Assembly (NCBI GenBank): GCA_963575745.1
Contig: CAUYUJ010000676.1
Span: 1 to 64,000 of the forward strand
Reading direction: 5' to 3'
DNA: 64,000 nucleotides
Source: Prorocentrum cordatum
Lineage: Eukaryota > Sar > Dinophyceae > Prorocentrales > Prorocentraceae
Positions 40,225 through 49,600 of the stretch are shown in pieces (positions within the stretch are counted from its first letter, which is position 1; every line of letters begins with the position of its first letter). Under the pieces are notes generated by a model. It was not told where the DNA came from. It ran no database searches and saw only the letters and a program-made list of their open reading frames with translations. A program made the position numbers and the translations under genes.

Positions 40225-40560
40225 TTTTCGTAGTTCTCGAACTTGTGGTACTGCTTGACTCTGAGTGCGTGAACCTGTGGTACTCGACCCAGTCGTGCTG
40301 GTCAAGTGGTACTGCTTGACTCTGCAGTGCTCGAAACTGTGCTTCTCGCTACAGACGTGCTAGGTCAACGTAGTACGGCTTGGCTCCGTGGTTCACGAGC
40401 TGTGGTACTCGACTCAATCATGATGGTCGTCGTAGTACAGCCTGAAACTGTGGTGCAAAGCCTGCGGTACTCGACCCAGTCGCGTTGGTTGATGTCATAG
40501 TGCTTGTCTCGGTGGTCCTCGATCATGTGGTACTCGACTCGGCCGTGCTGGTCGGCAATA
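40225..40560 (+). repeat. Degenerate ~60-bp minisatellite 'GTGGTACTCGACTCAGTCGTG', block 1
   Basis: Repeated motifs GTGGTACTCGAC(C/T)CA(G/A)TC, TGCTGGTC(A/G)A and GTAGTAC(T/G)GCTTG(A/G)CTC(T/C) recur about six times with drift. The same units appear at 41345-41650 and 42062-42180. Confidence 0.75.
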
Positions 40561-41200
40561 ATGGCGGGAGGTGGTGGTGGAGTGGATGGTCGGTTGGGGA
40601 GCTCCCCAGCCATTGTAATTGCTTGACGTGCGTGCTGGTTGGTGGGTCGTCGGGAATCGGCTTGTTGGTGGTGTTGTGGTATGGGTCGTGGGCGCACATA
40701 TGAGGCCTCCATGCACCGACTTCAAGTGGGGGTCGTGGCGGCCCCACCTCGTCCCGCTATGGCTAGGGGTCACAGTGCCCTCGGTGGGGGCGAACCCCAG
40801 GCCTGGTGCATACTTCCGTCGGTGTGGGATGTCTCGGCTGCCCTGCGCTTCGCCCGTTGGGCGCTCGGGTAGCTCCTCCTCCGCCATAGGGGATGGTGGG
40901 GGTGGCGAGCTAGGGCGGATCGCAGGGGCGCAGGTAGTGGACGTCCTACCCCCCCCCCTGCCCCTAACCATCCCCACTGGTAGGCGCGGGTAATACTCGT
41001 CCTTCCCCCCCACCCTTCGAGCCCGTCTCGAAGTTTGATCCATGCCTCACCAGGGCAGCGTTGACTTGTAAAGAGGTGTGGTGGGCCATACAAGGGATGT
41101 GGGTGATGGTCGATCGGTGGTGCAACGTAGTCGTAGAAGTCGAATACCGTCTGGCCAGCTGGTAACCACTGAATTGTATACGTACGATCGCTGCCTGAGC
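40561..41200. other. 600-bp stretch, no gene supported
   Basis: GTGG/GGTGG-rich sequence with several short T/G-rich repeats. Open frames on both strands without a recognisable domain. Confidence 0.35.
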
Positions 41201-41208
41201 ACATACAG

Positions 41209-41353
41209 CAAAACGTAGCGACTTGTGCCTGGGGTGTTCCCACGCATTCGGGGCTTCCCCAGGATTTGCGTCCTAACGCCTCATGCAAAACTTGGCGACG
41301 CTGCCTGAGGTGTTCCCACGCATTCGGGGCTTCCTCAGGACTTGAGTCCTGAC
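41209..41353 (+). repeat. Tandem duplication of a ~72-bp unit
   Basis: GGTGTTCCCACGCATTCGGGGCTTCC followed by CAGGA(T/C)TTG(C/A)GTCCT(A/G)ACGCC (quoted in parts under 20 bases each in meaning) occurs twice in a row. Confidence 0.85.
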
Positions 41354-41650
41354 GCCATAGTGCTTGTCGTCGAGGACGCTCTTCGCCGCGGACAGCCCTG
41401 TGGTACCCGACGTGGTCGTGGTCGAACCTGTGGTGCTCGCCATAGTCTTGCTGGTACAAGTGGCCGTGCTTGACTCAGTGGCGCCCGCACCTGTGTTCGG
41501 CACAGTCATGCTGGTCGACATGGTAAGCTTGTCTCCGCGGTGCACGGGCCTATGGTTCTCGGCTCCGACGTGCTGGTCGACGTAGTACTGCTTGTGCTGC
41601 TTGCCCCTATGGTGCACAAGCCCGTGGTGCTCGGGTCACTATTGTTGCCC
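41345..41650 (+). repeat. Degenerate ~60-bp minisatellite, block 2
   Basis: CATAGTGCTTGTC, GTGGT(A/G)C(C/T)CG, GTCATGCTGGTCGACATGG and GTGCTGGTCGACGTAGTACT show the same unit as block 1. Confidence 0.7.
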
Positions 41651-42060
41651 ATTTGCCAAGAGATAACAGAAAACGTACAATGATAGACTGGGCGCTTTGC
41701 TACCTTTGCCCAGAGAGGATAAATACTCGCATCAAAATCGTTGCCTGAACGAATGCATGATAGAACCAATAAGAATACTCGAGGGGAGGCACGCTCCGTC
41801 GCCTTTAAAGGATCGCGCCCACCCGTATAGGCGCTACGGGTCCCCCCCCTCGGGAATGGCAAGCCATCGCAGTCCATGAAGAAGACATACTCGAATATTC
41901 ACTCGGTCGTGCTGGTCGCGCAAAATATTCAGACAATAGATTCAATAACATACGCAGGCCCTCGATCGCTCAGTCGGTAAAAATACAGCAACATAGTAAT
42001 CCACTTAGTCCACTGGACGTGTTGCAAAATCTGTAGTACTGCAAAATAGTAATCCACTCA
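41651..42060. other. 400-bp AT-richer spacer, nothing recognised
   Basis: Mixed sequence with no repeat or gene that I can support. 41990-42065 has a small direct repeat of GTAATCCACT. Confidence 0.4.
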
Positions 42061-42061
42061 C

Positions 42062-42180
42062 GAATCAGTTGTGCAGGTCGACGTGGTACTGCCTGAGCCT
42101 GTGGGCCCGAACCTGTGGTGCTCGACCCAGTCGTGCTGGTCGACGTAGTACAACGCGAATCTGTGGGTTGCTGCTAGCGA
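42062..42180 (+). repeat. Degenerate ~60-bp minisatellite, block 3
   Basis: GGTCGACGTGGTACTGCCTG, AACCTGTGGTGCTCGACCCA and GTCGTGCTGGTCGACGTAGT. Confidence 0.7.
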
Positions 42181-42394
42181 CGGTGGCTGCCCCACGCCCT
42201 GTGACAGTCGTGCCCCAGCTGTTCTGGCTCAGTGTAATGGTCCAGTGGCGCGTAGAAGCTGTGGTAGTACTCGTCTGTCTCGGCCCACAGTGCTTCATCG
42301 TCTGCGAGCTGCCCCCAGTGGGCTGCGAAGGCCGCTGCCCCTCCTCCTCCTCCTCCTCCTCCTCCTCCTCCTCCGCAGCTCTTCTAGGGAACCC

Positions 42395-42570
42395 ACGAAG
42401 AAAGCTGCGCGCCCAACCACGTAGACGAATACGGCCCCACAGCCTCCGAGACCAGCCTCGTAACACGAACGCTCGTGCAGTGCGGACTTGCTCGAGCAGA
42501 TGAATACGGCCCCAGCCCTCGAACACCGCGAGGACTCATGTACGGGCACGTCCTTCCTTCGCTCACGATC
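42395..42570. repeat. Dispersed repeat ending GGGCACGTCCTTCCTTCGCTC, copy 2
   Basis: Degenerate collinear match to 18130-18290. It also contains an internal duplication of AGACGAATACGGCCCCA / AGATGAATACGGCCCCA. It follows a (TCC)n run at 42340-42375. Confidence 0.55.
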
Positions 42571-42689
42571 TCCTGCTTCGAGGAGGAGGAGGAGGTGGAG
42601 AAATTTGCGAAATTTTCCAAACCCGCGAAACAGACTTTAAGGGACTCAAGTTTTTTTCACACTACCTCTCCTCCGCCTTCTCCTCCGCC

Positions 42690-42870
42690 CTGCTCACTCC
42701 TCTCCCCCCTCCACCATCATCCCTCGTGCCTGAACAATTATCCCTGATCCCTGATTCCGAACTGTCCCTGATCCCTCCTCCTCCTCCTCCTCCTCTTCCT
42801 CCTCCTCCCTCCAACTCCTCGTCCTCATCCATCCTCCCTCCCCCTCCCCCCTCCATCCTCCATCGCCCCC
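42690..42870 (+). repeat. Pyrimidine-rich tract
   Basis: CTCC/TCC low-complexity sequence broken by two CCCTGATCCCT motifs. Confidence 0.75.
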
Positions 42871-42899
42871 CCGTGGCTCAGAAAGAGACAACACTGCAT

Positions 42900-43065
42900 C
42901 AACATAATCTTCTGAAGCCCGCGCGGCCTGCTCCGATCTGCCTGGAGTCCCCACTGTCCCCGGCGCGCGGGGTGCACCGGGGGATGCGCAGGAGGCACCG
43001 CCAGCGGGGCCCAGCGCCCATGCAAAAAGTCCGAGGGGAGCCCCGAAAACTGACGCTTGTGTTTT
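42900..43065. repeat. GC-rich inverted-repeat family, copy 6
   Basis: GAAGCCCGCGCGGCCTGCTC left, GGAGGCACCGCCAGCGGGG middle (as in 18380-18530) and GAGGGGAGCCCCGAAAAC right. Confidence 0.6.
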
Positions 43066-43077
43066 TGTGCGATGAAT

Positions 43078-43155
43078 CCTCCTCCTCTCCTCCTCCTCCT
43101 CCTCCTCCTCCTTCTCCTCCTCCGCCTCCTCCTCCTCCTTTTCCTCCTCTCGAAC
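43078..43155 (+). repeat. (TCC)n microsatellite
   Basis: TCCTCC run with a few interruptions. Confidence 0.9.
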
Positions 43156-43379
43156 CTCTCCGCGGATGCGTTGAGACAGAGGAGGATGCGGCCGTAGCGA
43201 CGAGTGCCTCCCGGGAGGCCCACAAAAGGCGACGGCGAGGGAAGGGCAGCGGCATCGGTGCCTTGCCCTCCTCTGGCCCTTGCCTCCCTCCTTCCCCGTC
43301 CCTCCGCCCTCCTCCTTCCTCTGCTCCTTCTTCCCCCGTCGCCCCGTGTAGGTATTGATTGTCGCAGCTCTCCTATCCC

Positions 43380-43560
43380 CCGAAAACCCTGGGGCCCATC
43401 TGGTGCAATGTTCACCCCAAATCTGTGCTTGCCGGCCCCAAGCCCCGAACACGGATCCTGGTCTGGAAGCCACAACTTCGTCCCGCGCCCCCCCCCCTTC
43501 CTGCTGGCCCGAACCAGAGCTGGGCCACCTCAGACCTTTGGCCGACTCCCAACAGTTCCC
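43380..43560. repeat. Dispersed repeat 'GTGCAAT.GTTCACCCCA', copy 2
   Basis: GGTGCAATGTTCACCCCAAA, GGCCCGAACCAGAGCTGGG, GCCACCTCAGACC. Same order as 37950-38110. Confidence 0.7.
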
Positions 43561-43599
43561 CTTCTGCGGCAACTTTTGGGAGCCTCCGATGCAATCTGA

Positions 43600-43760
43600 T
43601 TGGCACTCGCGAGTCGACGCTAATCGACGCGAATCGACGCTAGTCGACGCTCATCGGCACGAAATCGGCGCTGTCTTCTCATCGATCACCAGACGCTAAT
43701 CGACGCTGGTGCACTCTGAAGACACTGTTACGAGGGCACACAAGGCTCCGACGATTTGCC
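43600..43760. repeat. Dispersed repeat family 'CGACGC', copy 3
   Basis: GTCGACGCTAATCGACGCGA, then ATCGATCACCAGACGCTAAT, GGTGCACTCTGAAGACAC and GAGGGCACACAAGGCTCC. The closest match to the tail of 9289-9445. Confidence 0.8.
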
Positions 43761-43789
43761 ACCATGTGTCAGGGCTGGACCTAAACGCT

Positions 43790-44110
43790 GTTTTGGCGAT
43801 TCCGTGGGCCGTTTTCGTTACGATCTCGTCTCGCAGTAAGGGCGGCTCGAAGACAAAACAAAGGAAAACGATAACATAACGAAAACAAGATGATCCCGTT
43901 TAACTTCAGCCCTGCCATGTGTTCCCCCCCGTCGCCAAGGAGCTGCAGCGCCGCGCCGTCCACCGCCACCGGCGCCAGGCCGAGGGCGCGGAGCGCGCCG
44001 GACAGCTCGTCGGCGCCCCAGGCGGCGATGCGCGGGCCCCATCCGTTCCGAGGGGCAGCGGGCCTCGCGGTCCTGCTCCTGATGTTCTGCAGTTGGCTCG
44101 GTTAGTTCCG
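43790..44110. other. Possible short exon on the minus strand, product uncertain
   Basis: The minus-strand frame over about 44055-43880 reads AAWGADELSGALRALGLAPV, then VDGAALQLLGDGG. The spacing of a Trp, an LGL and a DG..LL resembles a SAM (sterile alpha motif) domain. High GC third positions support coding, but there are no clear splice sites and the frame runs on into AT-richer sequence. This is a guess from pattern alone. Confidence 0.2.
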
Positions 44111-44154
44111 TGGGGCAATTGTTTACGGCAGCTGCCCACTTCCCTGATAAAAGG

Positions 44155-44222
44155 CAATTCCTCTGGGCATCGTTTCTGGATGGGCTGGTGGAATTACGCG
44201 AAGCGTCTAGAATGTGCAAGAG
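44155..44222. repeat. Small dispersed repeat shared with 20095-20150
   Basis: GTTTCTGGATGGGCTGGTGG then TTACGCGAAGCGTCTAGAA here; CTTCTGGCTGGGCTGGTGGG then CTACGCGAAACGTTTAGAA there. Confidence 0.6.
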
Positions 44223-44614
44223 CTTCACGGATTGAGGGCGAGCGGTTCTCAACATGTGATTCTCGCCATAGCTTCGCGCACATTCGTCTTAAAAAGTTGC
44301 AAGAGTCTGGCGGATTGAAGGCGGGGGTGCTCCCATAGCGCTTGCTACGCGGAGGCCGACCATCCCTATCAAATATTTCAATGCACGATGCACTCTGCCT
44401 CCCAATCTGTAGCCTGCGCGGGCGCACCGAGACAACGTAGCACGGGTCTCTGGCAGGGAGATCCGAGTGCGACCGACGTGTTGGAAGGACGGGTGGGAGT
44501 GAGCGACACGGCTTGCGCCCTGTGCAGGATGCGTCTTGATCCTCATTAATACCCCTACAGCCCTCTTCCTGTCTCGGTCCCCCAAACTGGCCACCATCTC
44601 TGGGGAGACCAAAA

Positions 44615-44754
44615 GGTACCGATACCGCTACTCCCCAGACCTCTCCCGGGGTGCGTTCTGGCCAGGATTTCGAGGCGAATCCAGCGGTGGCGACGACGGA
44701 GGCCCAGGAGGCCCAAAAAGGAGAAAACGAGGGGAGGGCAGGGGTATGGGTACC
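44615..44754. mobile_element. MITE-like element 'GGTACCGATACC', copy 2
   Basis: Ends GGTACCGATACCGCTACTCC and GGGGTATGGGTACC, inverted. Shares CTTCGAGGCGA-like and CCCAGGAGGCCCAAA motifs with copies 1 and 3. Confidence 0.75.
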
Positions 44755-44944
44755 TCTTCCTCCTCTGAATCTCAGCTGTGTGAACCTGCGCTTTGGCTCT
44801 CCTGCCGCAGGAGCGCCACTTCATTTGTCTCCGACGCGTGCCCGACAGATGTGGGGGCGGCGGGCCGTGGCGCGAGGCCCACCGCGGGATCACGCCCGGC
44901 TCCTCCTCGAGGTGCACCGCGATCTCGCGGAGCAGGCCGGCGTG

Positions 44945-45130
44945 GTACTGCTGCACCTCTGGATGTGGCGCGCGGTCGCCAAATACAGGGATCGGGGGGA
45001 GGTGCCCTCCCCAAAATGCGGCAGGTGCCGCCTCGTTCGGCGGCGGAAATCTGCGATTTCCCATGGAAACGGGGCCCGTCGCCAATCCACGCCTCCTTTG
45101 ATCCATGTTTGCGGTCGCCTGAAGAATTGA
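44945..45130. repeat. Dispersed repeat 'GCCGCCTCGTTCGGCGGCGG', copy 2
   Basis: CGCGCGGTCGCCAAATACAG, GCCGCCTCGTTCGGCGGCGG, CCATGGAAACGGGGCCCGTC and CATGTTTGCGGTCGCCTG in family order. Confidence 0.8.
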
Positions 45131-45179
45131 GGGGCGGGGGTGCGCGGTCACACCCTGCTCCTCTACGGTGTTGTTGTCT

Positions 45180-45480
45180 CCTCTTCCTCCTCCCCCTCCT
45201 CCTGCTCCTCTTCTCCTTGTATCTCTTTGCCTCCCCCTCTTCCTGCTCATCTCCTCCTCCTGCCTCCTGCTCCTTCTCCTTTCTGCTCCGGCTGCTCCCT
45301 TTTATCATTCTGCCGTCCGCCTCCTGTTCCTATGTATGACCCCACTCCTTTTGCCGCCTCCTCCGCGCATCTGCCCTTGTTGTCCTCCTCCACCGCCTCC
45401 TCCTCCTCCTCCTCGCCCCCTTCCTTCTCCCCCCGCTTGCTCCCACCTCCTCATGTTTTCCTCTTCTTCCTCCAAGTGTC
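45180..45480 (+). repeat. Pyrimidine-rich low-complexity tract
   Basis: TCC/CTCC-rich sequence. Leu/Pro/Ser frames are artefacts. Confidence 0.75.
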
Positions 45481-46433
45481 CCTCATCCTCCAGTTCACCT
45501 CTTCCTACTCACCCTGTTCTCCCCATCCACCGCCTGTTCATGCTCTCCTCTTCGAAGTTATGCATTCCCCTGGTCCCCTAAATCTCCTCCACATTATCAT
45601 CATGTTCCTGTTCATATGTTCCTCATTGGGATTACGCAACACGCTTCCCAGCGCTCATCCAGAGTAGAGAGCAGGCCAGGGGGGAGGGGGCACAACGTGC
45701 AGACAGCAATCCCAGTCGTCCGTGCGGCAAGAGCGGATGCCACCCGAGCCAAACGACACGGATGGACGTTGGCATCGGTCGGCGCGAAAGGGCCGGAGAA
45801 CATGGCCTTGCTCGAAAATAAACCTGTCCACCTCCGGGCGACGGCTGCCGAACTGCGTGATGCTGGAGGCGGGCATACCAGAAGGGCAAACGATGACAAA
45901 TCCTCGTCACCCGTGTCCCCGTCATCTCCGTACTGCTCCCCGGCCAGCTCATCCCATACGCCTAGAGGCCTCCCAAACTGATTTCAAAAAATTAAATGGG
46001 TCAAAGGATCGCGCCGCATCGCCGATTCATCGCAGATGCTATCGGCGACGTCGGAGATGCATCGGCGTCGTCGGCGTGGAACAATCGGGCTCCACATCCA
46101 GCCGCACCGGCGATGCATCGGGGATGCGGTGCGACCCTCTGGCCCAATCCACTCGGACCCCATGTGGAAATCCCTGCAACCTTTTGCGTCCGCCACCTCT
46201 CTTCCCGGCCCCCTGGTTCGATCCCTGGCCCCTCTTTGTCGGGCGCATACGGTCCCGAGCATGGCCTCCAATCGGCCCAGGATGCAAACGAAGACCTCTG
46301 ACCCGACGTGTTGTTTTCGAACCTCCCCGCCTTTGAGGCCGCCGCATTGCGACCCCTGGCCTCCGCGGTCTGAACGCGACACCGGGTCCCTCTTCCAACG
46401 GCCGCGGATGGAGAACAAACACGCAGACACAAT
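45481..46433. other. 950-bp stretch, no gene supported
   Basis: Several GATGCATCGG(C/G) motifs at 46045-46125 form a loose local repeat. Frames are open on both strands but I recognise nothing. Confidence 0.35.
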
Positions 46434-46622
46434 GATGGGCCTCTTTTCCACCACCACCACCACAAGTTGGAGGGGGAGGGGTCCTCCTCCTCCTCGTCCT
46501 CGTCCTCCTCCTCCACCACTTCCTGCTACTCCTCCTCCTCCTCCTCCTCTTCCTCCTCCTCTCCGTCCTCCTCTCTTCTCCCCCTCCAACTTATGGTGGT
46601 GGTGGTGGAAAACAGGCCCATC
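46434..46622. mobile_element. Foldback element with (TCC)n loop, copy 1 (189 bp)
   Basis: The left arm GATGGGCCTCTTTTCCACCA continues through (CCA)n and AGTTGGAGGGGGA. The right arm TCCCCCTCCAACTTATGGTG continues through (GGT)n to GGAAAACAGGCCCATC. The arms are about 44 bp and nearly perfectly complementary; the loop is (TCC)n with interruptions. Copies at 47052-47161 and 58182-58312. Confidence 0.85.
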
Positions 46623-46779
46623 ACACAACGAATCGTCGATTCCCCCAGGAGAAGGATGAGAAAGCAGAAGTCCTCTTTTCAAGAGGCGGCGGGGACTCTC
46701 AGCAACCCTCCAGCCTCCTGAACATGTTCTGTGCCCTCAGGGGGGCGTTGAGAACACTTCTCTCAAAAGGCAAGAGAAT

Positions 46780-46995
46780 CCAGGATCGAACCGACACGCC
46801 GGATCGGCGGTCGACATGAATCGGATCGGCGGAGATCGGCAGCCGAGTCGGGAAAAGTCGAATCGGCGGACATCGGCACGCTAGGGTGCCTCCAGTGAGA
46901 AATCGGAAGCTGACTCGGAATCCCAAGCCGAACCGAATCGGAAGCGGAGGCCATCGAAGTCGCATCGAATCGAATCGGAGGCATCGCAAAGAGCC
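46780..46995. repeat. Dispersed repeat 'AATCGGCGG', copy 3
   Basis: CGGATCGGCGGAGATCGGCA, GAGTCGGGAAAAGTCGAATC and CGAATCGGAAGCGGAGGCCA, ending CGCAAAGAGCC. Confidence 0.75.
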
Positions 46996-47051
46996 CTCGA
47001 AAGGCTGGAAGACTTCCGGGCCGTCTGACGACTTGCGCCCCCGCTCATTTC

Positions 47052-47161
47052 GATGGGCTACCATGCGTTGGAGGGGGAGGGGTCCTCCTCCTCCTCCTCC
47101 TCCTCCTCCTCCTCCTTCCCCCCTCCAGTTTATGGTGGTGGTGGTGGGAAACAAGCCCATC
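47052..47161. mobile_element. Foldback element with (TCC)n loop, copy 2 (110 bp, left arm shortened)
   Basis: GATGGGCTACCATGCGTTGG then AGGGGGAGGGG on the left lacks the TTTTCCACCACC part. The right arm CCCTCCAGTTTATGGTGGTG to GGGAAACAAGCCCATC is complete. Confidence 0.8.
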
Positions 47162-47164
47162 ACA

Positions 47165-47290
47165 ATTCCACCCCGGGCTGGCCGCCGACCAGACGCCAGG
47201 CCGGCCTCTGGGGCGGCGCCGCCAGGGGCGTGCGTGCAGCGCTATCCTGGGGCATCCGCGCGGACCTCCGACGGCGTTGGTGCTCCATCA
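47165..47290. repeat. GC-rich inverted-repeat family, copy 7 (right part)
   Basis: GGGGCGGCGCCGCCAGGGGC and GGCATCCGCGCGGACCTCCG match the right half of 23640-23769. It directly follows foldback copy 2. Confidence 0.6.
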
Positions 47291-47304
47291 GTTGATGTTG
47301 TGCA

Positions 47305-47415
47305 ATGCTCCTCCTCCTCCTCCTCCTCCTCCTCCTCTTCCTCCGCCCTTCCTCCTCCCTCCTCCCTCTTCCGTCCTCCCTCTCCCTCCTCCCTCCTCCT
47401 CTCCCTCCCAGTCGT
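47305..47415 (+). repeat. (TCC)n tract
   Basis: Compound TCC/CCTCC microsatellite. Confidence 0.9.
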
Positions 47416-48240
47416 CCTGCACACCCTTCCTTCAAAATGACCCATCACTGTCGCCCCCCCCAGACGTTGGGTGCTGGCGGGCCCTTCGTTTCGCCTGAGA
47501 GTTCCCCGGCACAGATGATTCTAAAGCTTGACATGCACAGCAATTTCAAAACTGGAGGGCAGGTCGTTTTCAAACCGTCAGTCTCGGTTTCGCGCCGCGC
47601 GTAATTGTTGTACAAGTCTGCGGCAACTGCACCGATGAAGGGGATGTGTATAAACAATGGCGCTCTTCCACTAGACGTGTGCCAAAACTTCTCTCGCCTC
47701 AGCGCCGCACACACCCGTCTAAAAACTTGCAGCAGTCACAAGGGTTGTGGACTGTTCCTCTATCAGTGTGGGGGTACCTTCGTGCTCCTTCTCAACCGTG
47801 GGCGTTCTCTTGGGACGTTCCTGGACTTGCAGAAACCAGGGGCTTGAGCATCTGGTGCTGAAGCACAGACAGAAGGCGGCCCCTTTGCAAACTCGGGTCT
47901 TCGACGGATGCTCCCACGACGCTCACGCCCCGATGCGCACATCGGAAAAAATACACGGATGGGGCGCAGTGTTTCTCTCACGACGGGGGTATCGCTCGAC
48001 GACTCGATGGGTTGTGTGATCATGCGCTCGCGCGTTCCATCTTGCCCGCTGGAAGAACACGAAAAAAACAGCTCCTTTGCGCCACGGCACCCCCGCCTGC
48101 ATGGCAGGCCCGCAGGGGGTGCTGGCCTTTCAAAGAAGGTGCCTTTCTCGACGTGCAACGGACGGCTTGTGTGGACGTTTGAGGAGAGGGCCTGCGACGG
48201 GAGGGTGTATTGCACCATCTTTGGTGCATCTTGGATGGTT
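47416..48240. other. 800-bp stretch, no gene supported
   Basis: 47675-47740 (TTCTCTCGCCTCAGCGCCGC, GTCTAAAAACTTGCAGCAGTC) is a diverged match to 44262-44308, so at least part is dispersed repeat. Plus-strand frames near 47700-48030 look moderately protein-like but are broken. Confidence 0.3.
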
Positions 48241-48350
48241 TACTGTGGTCCTCCTTTTCCTCCTCCTTCTCCTCTTCTCTTCCTCCTCCTCCTCGTGCTC
48301 CTCCTCCTTCTAGTCCTCCTCCTCCCCCTCCTCCTCCCCTTTTCCTCCCC

Positions 48351-49006
48351 CTCTCCCGCTCCTGCCCCTGAGGCGGCCTTGGACATGGACGCCGCCAGCA
48401 GCGCGATTCCAGGGGGCGGCAGCTCCACGAACGAGCGGTCCAGCAACAAGCGCATGTGAAGGTTCTGTAGTAGCACCTCTCGGGGAGAGGGGGACGTCCT
48501 CCTCGCCGTCGTCGTGCTCTTCTTCCTCCTCCTCCTCCTCCACCACCACGCCCTTCTCCAACTCGCTCCTCCCCTTCTCCGTTCTCTCATCCCCCTGCCT
48601 CCGCCTACTTCCTGGCGCGTCCTCATGGCGCACCGGGGTATATTGTGTCACGTCGTGCCTGTACATACTGTCGTGGACGACGGGGGTGAATGCCTCTGCA
48701 ACAGCCTGGATCCGAATGCCTAGGGCGGACCAAGCGTGCTGGAGTTTGGGGTGCAAAGCCGCCTCCGCCTGCCTGTTCCGCCTCGTCCATATCTTCCTCG
48801 TCCGCCTCTTTCTCCTCCGCTTCCGCCTCCTCCTTCCCCATCCCTGGACAAGGGGGAGCGTAAACACGAAAACGAATTCGATCATCCCCCTGAAAACGGA
48901 CATCCTTAACAATGAAATCTTCCAAAACCTTCACACGAGTAGCGTTCGGTCGGCGTCGATGGGTGAGAAGGGCGGAGCCAACCAGGCTCTCAAGCTCGCG
49001 ACTCAT
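48351..49006 (-). pseudogene. Broken protein-coding trace, unknown product
   Basis: Three consecutive minus-strand segments read like protein but lie in different frames. 49006-48758 starts at an ATG (MSRELESLVGSALLTHRRR, then DFIVKDVRFQGDDRIRFRV) and ends in an acidic helix. 48762-48478 follows (LHPKLQHAWSALGIRIQAVA, an acidic run EEEEEEEEHDDGEED). 48479-48351 then reads EVLLQNLHMRLLLDRSFVEL. The frame switches fall at about 48760 and 48478 without obvious introns, so small indels in a decayed gene, or a gene with very short introns, are both possible. No family recognised. Confidence 0.4.
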
Positions 49007-49600
49007 TGTGTCGCCGCCCTGGTTCCACTCGGGTGGGTGGGGATTTGGGTAAACAATTGAGGGGCGCGTCAACACTTCACGCAAAAGCTTGTGTAGAGAC
49101 AGGGAGAGAAGGAGAGACGAACACGACATGCGCAGACAATGCGAAGTGCCCTCTCAATCCCCCCACTTCCCTTTCATAACAACATGTTGTATGATGAGAA
49201 CGAGAAAGGTGGGAAATTGGAGGGGGAAGGAAAACAAAGGAGACAAAAACAAACGGACATGGGACGCGGGAGGATCAGGAGAACAAACACACGATCACGA
49301 TGACGTAGACTTGGTTTGGGCCGTTCTTCGGGATAGGTCACGAGGGGGACGAACGTCCACGGATGAGAGCCGGGATGAGACGGAGGGGGGGGCGTGATGG
49401 AAAAGCATCATGGAATGGCGTCGCGGCGCGCTCACCAGGGGCACGAGTCAAGACTTCCGAAGCTACATACTTCAAGCTTGCTCAAGCTCCTCGGGTGCGC
49501 TTCGAAATGCGGCGCAAAGCATTCGAAGGGGGCTCGGACGTCCCTCCGGCGTCCAGATCGGAGGTGCCCCTGGATCCAGGGACGCTCAAGATCAACAACG
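49007..49600. other. Spacer, nothing recognised
   Basis: Mixed sequence without repeats or a supportable gene. Confidence 0.35.
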
